Below are positions 1 through 5,758 of a DNA stretch of 6,277 nucleotides, piece after piece; position 1 is the first letter of the stretch; each line of letters opens with the position of its first letter. A program made the position numbers and the translations under genes. Where the stretch lies: the NCBI GenBank assembly GCA_022842805.1, contig JALHOX010000275.1, positions 1-6,277 on the forward strand. Direction: 5' to 3'. Origin of the DNA: Phycisphaerae bacterium. Its GTDB lineage: Bacteria; Planctomycetota; Phycisphaerae; UBA1845; Fen-1342. The notes beneath the pieces are model-generated. The model saw only the letters and a program-made list of their open reading frames with translations, was not told the origin of the DNA and ran no database searches.

Positions 1-1
1 G

Positions 2-100
2 GCCGGTCTCTGGGGGGCGACCACCGCGGCGCACGAAGCGACGCGATTCACGCTGCAACTGAAAGTTCGTCCGTTACGCATGGGCATCGGCGCTTGGTAG
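2..100 (+). CDS. 3' end of an unidentified protein-coding gene (partial)
   Basis: The frame is open from the window edge to a TAG at 98-100 and gives 32 residues ending in ...RMGIGAW. About 23 of 32 third codon positions are G or C, like the confirmed genes here, which favours real coding, but the stretch is short. The tail alternates polar and hydrophobic residues (RFTLQLKV), so it probably ends in a beta strand. The family cannot be named from this piece. It lies upstream of mutS2 on the same strand with 72 bases between them, so co-transcription is possible but not shown. A chance open frame of this length in GC-rich DNA is the main alternative. Confidence 0.45.
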   Translation, partial: AGLWGATTAAHEATRFTLQLKVRPLRMGIGAW

Positions 101-172
101 GATACGAGGCGGCGAGTTCGTTCAAACTCTATTGTTGCCTTTTCGCCGACGCGACTCAACGCGATTTTCTGC

Positions 173-2428
173 ATGGACCGACACGCGCTGGAATGCTTGG
201 ACTTTGCGGGCGTCAACGCCCTGCTGGCCCGCTATGCGCTCTCGCCGCTGGGTCACAATCTGGCCGAACGCATCCAGCCGGTGGCCAAGCTCAACCTGAT
301 GCAGCGCTGGCTGGCGCAGGTTGTGGAGCTGGCGAAGCTGCGTGAGACGCGCGGATTGCCGCCCTTTTCCGATGTATTCGACATTCGCGCGCTGGTCGAG
401 CGGTGCGCTCCGCCGCTGCGGATCACGGTCGACGATATGTCGCGGATTCGGGGGACTCTGGCGGCGACGCACGCGCTCTGCCGTTATCTGCACGAACTGC
501 CGCCCGACGCGCCCGAGATCGCGACGCTTGCCGGTCGCATCGGCGATTTCCACACGCTGGCCGAGCGCATTACCAAGGTGATCGACGAGCGCGGCGAGGT
601 GCGGACCGAGGCCAGCCCCAAGCTGGGCCGCATCCGGGCCGATATGCAGGCGGCGCAGGAGCGCATCAGCCGTGCGGTGGACGACCTGCTTCGCGAGCCG
701 TGGGTGCGGCGCATTTTGCAATATCCGAATCCGACGTCGCATAACGACCGGGTCGTGCTGCCGCTGAAGACCGAGTATCGCGGGCGACTGCCGGGCATCA
801 TTCATCGCACGTCGGACACCGGCGCGACGATTTATGTCGAACCGGCGGTGGTGGTTGAGTTGAACAACCGCATCGCCGATCTGAAGATCGCCGAGAATGA
901 GGAGATCAACCGGCTGTTGTGGGACCTCGCGCACGAGGTCCACATCAACGCCGAGCCGATCACGCAGACGATCGAGGCGTTGGCGCTGCTCGACCTCGTG
1001 GCGGCGAAGGTGCGCTTCGCGGATGACTTCGAGCTGCGCGTGCCGCTGCTGGTCGATGAGCCGGTGCTCGACGTGCGCGGTGCGCGGCACCCGCTGCTGA
1101 TGGAGTTGTTCCGCAGCCGCGCGGCCGCCGCGGGCGAACCGGCGCAGGAGGTCGTTCCGATCGATTATCGATTGGGACTCGACTTCAAAATGATGCTGCT
1201 GACCGGGCCGAACACCGGCGGCAAAACCGTCGCGCTCAAGACGATCGGCCTGCTGGTTTACATGGTGCAATCGGGCATTCCGGTGCCGGTCGCGCCGCTC
1301 TCGCGGATGGGCGTCTTCAGCAATGTGCTGATCGACATCGGCGATGAGCAGAGCATCGAGCAAAATCTCAGCACTTTTAGCGCGCACCTGCTGCGACTGA
1401 TGGAAACGCTCGAACGGGCCGGCCCGCGGACGCTGGTGCTGATCGACGAACTCGGCGCGGGTACGGACCCGGATGAAGGGGCGGCGATCGGCGCGGCGAT
1501 TCTGGAAGAGCTGCTTCGCAAAGACGCGCGCACCATCGCGACGACGCACCTCGGCGCGCTGAAGCGCTTCGCACTGACCCACCCCGAAGTCGAAAATGCC
1601 TCGGTGGACTTCGATATCGAGACACTGCGACCGACCTATCACTTGCGGATCGGCGAGCCCGGTCGCTCCAACGCGATTCACATCGCCCATCGGCTGGGCA
1701 TGCCGAAACGGCTGGTGATCGCGGCGGAGCGGAACCTCTCGAAGCAGGCCCGGGCGCTGCGCGACGCGCTGGACGGTACTGCCGCGGTGAAGCGGGCCGC
1801 AGAGCAGGCTCGCGAAGAGGCCAAGGTAGCCGAGCTCGCGGCGCACAAGGCCGCCGCCGCCGCCGAACGCGAGCGCGCCCGCTTGCAACAGCAGCAAAGC
1901 GACTATGCGACGTGGGTGCAGCGGGTGGTCCATTTGCGGCCCGGCGACGCGGTGCGCGTGCGCGGGTTCGATCGCGACGGCAAGGTGGTGAAGATGCGGA
2001 TCGATCTGCATCGGGCCGAGGTCTCGCTCGACCGCTTCAGCATCGAAGTGCCGCTGGGCGATCTGCTTCCCCCCGAAGCCCCGCCGCCACCGCCGCGCCC
2101 CGTCGCTGCTGTGCCGCCGAAGCCGCCGCGCGAGGCGAAGCCGCAACGCGAAGGGAATCGGCCCGCCGCGGTACAATGCGGCGGCGATGGAAAGGGCGCG
2201 ACGCGCCGTCCGCAGCACCAGCCCAAGCCGGGCCTGAGCGACGACGAATGCCTCTCCCTGACGCCCGGCGACGCGGTGTATGTGAAGCGGTTCCATCGGC
2301 GCGGGCATGTCGTGCGCGTGCTGGCGGCGAAGAAGGTTGTAGTGGTGAACGTCGGCTTGCTGGAAGTGGAGTCGCCGTTTTCAGGGCTTGCGCCGCCGAA
2401 CACCGCGCCGTCGCCTAAGGCAGGCTAG
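173..2428 (+). CDS. mutS2: MutS2-family ATPase lacking the Smr domain, with two KOW-like segments
   Basis: This is a 751-residue MutS2-family protein. Relatives bind branched DNA and limit recombination, and Bacillus MutS2 also acts on collided ribosomes. The N-terminus (MDRHALECLDF) matches the usual MutS2 opening, which fixes the ATG at 173; I see no Shine-Dalgarno site before it. The MutS core is followed by the ATPase: Walker A GPNTGGKT at 345-352, the STF signature at 400-402, Walker B TLVLIDE at 420-426 and the TTH motif ending at H459. All key ATPase residues are present. A charged, probably coiled-coil stretch covers about 517-585 and looks shorter than usual. The C-terminus is odd. 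A KOW-like segment (about 589-632, RPGDAVRVRGF) is followed by a proline-rich linker and a second similar segment (about 697-739, TPGDAVYVKRF). No Smr domain is visible: neither its LDLxG nor its HGxG motif occurs. Identity is sure; the tail's function is unknown. Confidence 0.95.
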   Translation: MDRHALECLDFAGVNALLARYALSPLGHNLAERIQPVAKLNLMQRWLAQVVELAKLRETRGLPPFSDVFDIRALVERCAPPLRITVDDMSRIRGTLAATHALCRYLHELPPDAPEIATLAGRIGDFHTLAERITKVIDERGEVRTEASPKLGRIRADMQAAQERISRAVDDLLREPWVRRILQYPNPTSHNDRVVLPLKTEYRGRLPGIIHRTSDTGATIYVEPAVVVELNNRIADLKIAENEEINRLLWDLAHEVHINAEPITQTIEALALLDLVAAKVRFADDFELRVPLLVDEPVLDVRGARHPLLMELFRSRAAAAGEPAQEVVPIDYRLGLDFKMMLLTGPNTGGKTVALKTIGLLVYMVQSGIPVPVAPLSRMGVFSNVLIDIGDEQSIEQNLSTFSAHLLRLMETLERAGPRTLVLIDELGAGTDPDEGAAIGAAILEELLRKDARTIATTHLGALKRFALTHPEVENASVDFDIETLRPTYHLRIGEPGRSNAIHIAHRLGMPKRLVIAAERNLSKQARALRDALDGTAAVKRAAEQAREEAKVAELAAHKAAAAAERERARLQQQQSDYATWVQRVVHLRPGDAVRVRGFDRDGKVVKMRIDLHRAEVSLDRFSIEVPLGDLLPPEAPPPPPRPVAAVPPKPPREAKPQREGNRPAAVQCGGDGKGATRRPQHQPKPGLSDDECLSLTPGDAVYVKRFHRRGHVVRVLAAKKVVVVNVGLLEVESPFSGLAPPNTAPSPKAG

Positions 2429-2439
2429 TTCGCGGCGTG

Positions 2440-2462
2440 GCGGTCAGCGGCTCGCCGACCGC
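2440..2462. terminator. Hairpin between the convergent ends of mutS2 and lipA
   Basis: GCGGTC (2440-2445) pairs with GACCGC (2457-2462), and GCG (2447-2449) pairs with CGC (2453-2455) around a three-base GCT loop. A2446 and C2456 form the only mismatch. It lies 11 bases past the mutS2 stop and 15 bases past the lipA stop on the other strand, so it could serve both genes. There is no T-run on either side, so it is not a textbook intrinsic terminator. It may act as a transcript-end stabiliser or a bidirectional terminator without a U-tract. Confidence 0.6.
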
Positions 2463-2477
2463 TCCGTTCGAATCGCG

Positions 2478-3401
2478 TCAGGCACGCAGGTAATCGGTTT
2501 CGGCGAATAGCGTCTCGGCAAAATAGCTGCTGCGCACGAAAGGCCCGCTGGCGACCGCACCAAAGCCCAGCTCGCGGGCGACATCGGCGAGGCGATCAAA
2601 CTCTTCCGGCGTGTAGTAGCGCTCGACCGGGAGATACTTCTCGTCGCCGGGACGCAGATATTGGCCGATCGTGATCATCTCGCAGTCGTAGGCGCGCAGA
2701 TCGCGCATCGTCTGCACGAGTTCGTCCCACGTCTCGCCCAGGCCGACCATCAGGCCGCTCTTGGTCTTGATCCGCGGGTCGATCTCCTTCGCGGTTTTCA
2801 GCACGCCCAGCGTGCGCTCGTAGCGGGCCGCGGGGCGGGCCTTCTTCTGCAAGCGGGCGACCGTCTCGATGTTGTGGTTATAGACCTCGGGCCGAGCGCG
2901 CACGACGATCTCGATCAGCTCGCGACGCCCGTGGAAATCGGGCACCAACACCTCGATCGTCGCGTGCGGCAGCTTTTCGCGCGTGGCGGTGATGCAATTC
3001 GCGAAGTGCGTCGCGCCTTCGTCTTCGAGGTCGTCGCGGGCGACGCTCGTGATCACGACGTGCCGCAGGGCGAGGTGCGCCGCGGCCTCCGCCAGGCGCT
3101 GCGGCTCTTCGAGATCGGGGGCCTGCGGCTTTTTCGTGCCGACGGCGCAAAAGCCGCAGCGGCGCGTGCATTCGTCGCCCAGCACCATGAAGGTGGCCGT
3201 GCCGCGCGACCAGCATTCGGTGAGATTGGGGCAGCGGGCTTCGACGCAGACTGTGTTCAGCTTCAGCCCGTTGATCAGCTTGCGCGTTTCGAGCATCTGC
3301 TCGGTCGGCATCGGCCGCTTGAGCCAGGGCGGCAGGCGGCGCTGACGCGGCGCAGATTCGGCGGCGGAACCAAGAACCGGGAGCGAACGTTCGAGCGACA
3401 T
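2478..3401 (-). CDS. lipA: Lipoyl synthase (radical SAM)
   Basis: LipA inserts two sulfur atoms into protein-bound octanoyl groups to make the lipoyl cofactor of 2-oxoacid dehydrogenases and the glycine cleavage system; it acts in the cytoplasm. The 307-residue length is normal. The auxiliary cluster ligands appear as C52, C57 and C63 (CVEARCPNLTEC). The radical SAM cluster ligands are C78, C82 and C85 (CTRRCGFC). The C-terminal RSSY at 290-293 supplies the serine that binds the auxiliary cluster in this family. The N-terminal PPWLKRP at 24-30 is also typical and supports the ATG at 3401, since the next methionine (31) would remove it. No Shine-Dalgarno site is visible. It lies 54 bases downstream of the reductase gene on the same strand, possibly in one transcript. 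No lipB or lipoyl-bearing enzyme gene is in the window, so the source of octanoyl groups is not shown. Confidence 0.97.
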   Translation of the reverse strand: MSLERSLPVLGSAAESAPRQRRLPPWLKRPMPTEQMLETRKLINGLKLNTVCVEARCPNLTECWSRGTATFMVLGDECTRRCGFCAVGTKKPQAPDLEEPQRLAEAAAHLALRHVVITSVARDDLEDEGATHFANCITATREKLPHATIEVLVPDFHGRRELIEIVVRARPEVYNHNIETVARLQKKARPAARYERTLGVLKTAKEIDPRIKTKSGLMVGLGETWDELVQTMRDLRAYDCEMITIGQYLRPGDEKYLPVERYYTPEEFDRLADVARELGFGAVASGPFVRSSYFAETLFAETDYLRA

Positions 3402-3455
3402 AGTTCGAAGATGATAGGGGCGAAATCGCGGGAAACGAAGCTGTCGGCGATCGGA

Positions 3456-4187
3456 TCAGATCAGCCCGCGCCCGCCGTCGATCGGCAGAATGACGCCCGT
3501 CACATAATCGCCCTCGGCCAGCAGGTAATGCACGGCGGCGGCGATGTCGGCGGCGCTGCCCGCGCGGCCCAGCGGAATTCGCCGGGTGAAGCGTTCGCGC
3601 GTGGCGGCGTCGTAGTCTTCCGGCCACTCGGCCACCCCGGGGGCGACGCCGCAGACGTTGACCTCCGGTGCGAAGGCCCGGGCCAGCGTGCGCGTCAGCG
3701 TGTCGAGCGCGCCCTTCGAGACGATGTAGGCCAAATGATCCGGCCAATGCCGCGCGACGGCGGCGTCGCACAAATTGATGATCCTGCCGCGAGCGGCCTT
3801 GAGCGGGCCGCGTGCGGCGTGGGCCAGTTGGAGCGGGGCAGTCAGGTTGGTTTGCAGGGTCTCGTTCCAGCGATCGAGCGAAAAATCGTCGAGGGTCATG
3901 CGCTCGAAAGCCGATGCGTTGTTGATCAGAATGTCGAGCCGGCCGAAGCGGGCCAGCACCTCCTCCACCAGACGCGACGGGGCTGCGGGGTCGGCGAGGT
4001 CGGCCGCGAAGGCCCCCGCCGCTACGCCGAGCCTGCTGCACTCCGCGACGGTAGCGGCGGCTTCGTCGGCCGAAGATCGATAGTGAATCGCCACGTCGCA
4101 CCCGGCCTGGGCGAGGCGCAGCGCGATCGCGCGGCCGACGCGCTTCGCGCCGCCGGTGACCAGAGCCGTTTTTCCGCGCAGTTCCAT
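3456..4187 (-). CDS. Short-chain dehydrogenase/reductase of the pteridine reductase type
   Basis: This 243-residue, full-length SDR has a Rossmann fold. The N-terminal cofactor motif is TGGAKRVG at 11-18, with arginine where classical SDRs have the second glycine. The HYRSS segment at 35-39 suggests NADPH. NNAS is at 89-92 and N114 is present. The active site has Y154 and K158 (YIVSK). The position 13 residues before the tyrosine, serine in classical SDRs, is D141 (INLCD). Aspartate at that exact spacing, with TGxxxRxG and APGxxxWPE (182-190), marks pteridine reductases such as PTR1 and bacterial FolM-like enzymes, which reduce dihydropterins or dihydrofolate. The protein ends in a normal SDR tail (IDGGRGLI). 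I infer reduction of a pterin or folate; the true substrate is open, and a general SDR remains possible. The ATG at 4187 gives a standard SDR start without a Shine-Dalgarno site. lipA follows on the same strand. Confidence 0.85.
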   Translation of the reverse strand: MELRGKTALVTGGAKRVGRAIALRLAQAGCDVAIHYRSSADEAAATVAECSRLGVAAGAFAADLADPAAPSRLVEEVLARFGRLDILINNASAFERMTLDDFSLDRWNETLQTNLTAPLQLAHAARGPLKAARGRIINLCDAAVARHWPDHLAYIVSKGALDTLTRTLARAFAPEVNVCGVAPGVAEWPEDYDAATRERFTRRIPLGRAGSAADIAAAVHYLLAEGDYVTGVILPIDGGRGLI

Positions 4188-4488
4188 GGGGGGAGGATAA
4201 CAGTGTCATTCGCCGGCTTACGCCATTCCCAAAAAACACACCGGCGGCGGGTCGCAATAAACCCGTCGCAGGTGGCTCGTTGGAGATCGCCTTGGCGACG
4301 TCACCTCGTCGCGCCCGGGCGGTCGTTTTCTCGGGTTCGCCGGCGACCGGTCGATCGCGTGGGCGTTCCCGTATTCCTGGACACGCAAACCAGCGTCCCA
4401 GGTAGTCGCTTCCTGTTCATTCTTTGATACGGATCGGCAGGCCCGGCGCTTCACTAAAATCCGTCGCTAATCGTGCGAATGTGTCCGG

Positions 4489-4530
4489 CGTCGGTCGGCC
4501 CCGACGGCGGCATGGCGAATTTGCCGCCAT
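4489..4530. repeat. Cluster of adjacent and overlapping inverted repeats upstream of tsaB
   Basis: CGTCGG (4489-4494) pairs with CCGACG (4501-4506). Overlapping its last base, GGCGGCA (4506-4512) pairs with TGCCGCC (4522-4528). A competing pairing joins ATGGCG (4512-4517) to CGCCAT (4525-4530). The last two cannot form together. The cluster ends 88 bases before the tsaB start. It could be an operator, a leader RNA structure or the worn end of a repeat element; the sequence alone does not decide. No T-run follows. Confidence 0.45.
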
Positions 4531-4609
4531 AGGACCAAGATGGTCGGAAAGGTGAACTCCGCTGGATCTTCGATCGACAAGCAATCGACCGGGCGAGTTA
4601 TCCGCCGCC

Positions 4610-4613
4610 GAGG
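4610..4613 (+). promoter_or_regulatory. Ribosome binding site supporting the TTG start of tsaB
   Basis: GAGG lies five bases before the TTG at 4619. No ATG or GTG in the same frame lies between the upstream stop (TGA at 4553-4555) and this TTG, so the site and the family alignment together decide the start. Confidence 0.6.
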
Positions 4614-4618
4614 GTTCG

Positions 4619-5338
4619 TTGTGGCTCGCGCTTGAGCTTTCGACGCTGGCAGGCAGCGTGGCGCTATTTAGCCCGGATGGCACGACCGTCGCCGAGCACT
4701 CGCTGCCGCCGGCGCTGCGCCGCACGGGGGCGTTGCTGCCGCAGATCGCGGCGCTCTACCGCACGCTCGGGCGCACGCCGCGACAAACCGCCGGCGTTGC
4801 CGTTTCGATCGGGCCGGGCAGCTTCACGGGCCTGCGGACCGCCTGCACGATTGCCCGCATGCTTCGTTCGGCAATCGGCTGCGCGGTTGTCGGGATTCCG
4901 TCCTTTGAAGTGCTGGCGATCGCGTGGGGCCGCACGCTGCGCACAGCCGGCGAGGGGCCGATCGCCGCGGTGCGCGACGCCCGCCGCGGTCAGGTTTACG
5001 CCGCCACGCTGCGCACCAGCGCCCCCGACGGCGCGTGGGAGTCGTCCGAAGTTCGCTGCGTCGCGGCGGCCGACTGGCTGTCGACAAATGACGGGGTCGC
5101 CGCCGTCATCAGCGACGACCCGCTCGAAAAGCAAGCAACCGGTTGGGGCCCCGTCGGCGAGCGATTTGTGCGCGTCGCGCCGTCGGCGACGGAGGTGGCC
5201 CGGGCGGCGGCGCTGCGCATCGCGCGGCGCGAGTTCCTCGCGCCCAATGAAATCGTCCCGAAGTATGTGCGGCCGCCGGAATGCGAAGAGGTGTACGAGG
5301 CCAAGCGGGCGGCGGCGATCGCCAAGCGCGGACCGTAG
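4619..5338 (+). CDS. tsaB: TsaB, tRNA t6A biosynthesis protein (YeaZ family)
   Basis: TsaB is the structural partner of TsaD in the complex that transfers threonylcarbamoyl to adenosine 37 of ANN-decoding tRNAs; it acts in the cytoplasm. The 239-residue length is normal. It starts with an ASKHA-fold strand, WLALELSTLAGSVALF (2-17), matching the family's LALDTST...SVAL opening. The family hallmark GPGSFTGLR is at 65-73. The C-terminus carries the usual P-KYVRPPE followed by a charged tail. Two small departures are seen: glutamate replaces the usual aspartate in the first strand (ELST), and the region before LLP reads RRTGA without the histidine common there. TsaB does not catalyse the reaction itself, so these need not harm function. 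The start is TTG with a GAGG site. tsaD, tsaC and tsaE are not in the window. The gene converges on the membrane protein gene with 15 bases between stops. Confidence 0.93.
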   Translation: MWLALELSTLAGSVALFSPDGTTVAEHSLPPALRRTGALLPQIAALYRTLGRTPRQTAGVAVSIGPGSFTGLRTACTIARMLRSAIGCAVVGIPSFEVLAIAWGRTLRTAGEGPIAAVRDARRGQVYAATLRTSAPDGAWESSEVRCVAAADWLSTNDGVAAVISDDPLEKQATGWGPVGERFVRVAPSATEVARAAALRIARREFLAPNEIVPKYVRPPECEEVYEAKRAAAIAKRGP

Positions 5339-5353
5339 ACGAACGCTCGCCCG

Positions 5354-5758
5354 CTATCCGGGCCGCTCGCCTTCCGGCGGATCAGGTCGCTGGGCGTCGC
5401 GCAGCAGTTCATCGCCCATCTCAATGTCCGCGTCGGTGACGCGGGCCGACGCCCAGACATCGGTCATCTCGGTCTCTTCCCCGCCGACCTTCTCCTCGGT
5501 CACGCGCCGCCCGATGCGCAGCAGCAACAGTCCCCCCAGCACGAAAATCAGAATCGCCACGCCCGCCAGAATGGTGGTCAACAGCACCGCGCTCAGCCGG
5601 CGCGTCTGCTTGCCGATCAGGTCTTCCTCGGTGCCGGTGGGAGACAGCGGGACGGGGCGGGCGGCGAAGTAGAGCGCGATCGCGAAGAGCGACAACAAGG
5701 CCAGGAACATCGTCATCAGCGCCGCGCGGCCCGCCCAACCAGCTTTGTCGCGGCTCAA
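5354..5758 (-). CDS. Small two-helix membrane protein, unknown function
   Basis: I do not recognise the family. Starting at the TTG at 5758, the product has 134 residues. A short, net-positive N-terminus (SRDKAGWAGR) leads into a first hydrophobic segment at about 14-33. A loop of about 20 residues follows (PVPLSPTGTEEDLIGKQTRR). A second, long hydrophobic segment at about 55-81 ends in RIGRR. The last 50 residues are acidic and probably soluble (EEKVGGEETEMTD, DADIEMGDELLRD). The positive flanks suggest both ends face the cytoplasm. I prefer the TTG over the ATG at 5716. It has a GAGGTG site four bases away, its first bases overlap the stop of the dnaJ-like gene (TTGA), and starting at 5716 would remove the charged flank of the first helix. 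The overlap suggests it is translated together with the co-chaperone, so a link to protein folding or quality control at the membrane is possible but only inferred. Confidence 0.75.
   Translation of the reverse strand: MSRDKAGWAGRAALMTMFLALLSLFAIALYFAARPVPLSPTGTEEDLIGKQTRRLSAVLLTTILAGVAILIFVLGGLLLLRIGRRVTEEKVGGEETEMTDVWASARVTDADIEMGDELLRDAQRPDPPEGERPG

Larger units (their letters stand above)
4188..4618. other. Divergent intergenic region between the reductase gene and tsaB
   Basis: These 431 bases lie between two genes reading away from each other, so promoters for both directions should be here. I could not place a convincing -35/-10 pair on either strand. TAAAAT at 4455-4460 resembles a -10 box for tsaB but has no matching -35 at normal distance. 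Open frames across the region on the minus strand (4218-4454, 4417-4725) have serine-, arginine- and proline-rich translations with no family resemblance, and one runs into tsaB, so I treat them as non-coding. The proximal tsaB side carries small inverted repeats, listed separately. Confidence 0.6.

Noticed and set aside
98..103. TAGGAT as a -10 box for mutS2
   Set aside because: It overlaps the stop of the upstream gene and lacks a matching -35 (TTACGC at 74-79 shares little with the consensus), which is too weak to list as a promoter.
122..2308. Very long open frame (728 codons) on the minus strand opposite mutS2
   Set aside because: It mirrors mutS2 almost end to end, its translation is rich in R, H, Q and L with no known motif, and long antisense frames are expected opposite GC-rich genes.
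2878..4257. 459-codon minus-strand frame overlapping the reductase and lipA genes
   Set aside because: It reads the same strand in another frame and is an arginine-, glycine- and alanine-rich low-complexity shadow; the overlapped genes have clear family motifs.
2661..4427. 588-codon plus-strand open frame across lipA and the reductase gene
   Set aside because: It lies antisense to two confirmed genes and the gap between them, has no recognisable domain, and has shadow-like composition.
4218..4725. Two minus-strand open frames (78 and 102 codons) in the tsaB upstream gap
   Set aside because: They have no family likeness, no good ribosome binding site and biased composition; the second overlaps the well-supported start of tsaB.
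4632..5672. 346-codon plus-strand frame overlapping tsaB and the membrane protein gene
   Set aside because: It is extremely rich in arginine and serine and out of frame with two better-supported genes, so it is a GC-driven shadow.
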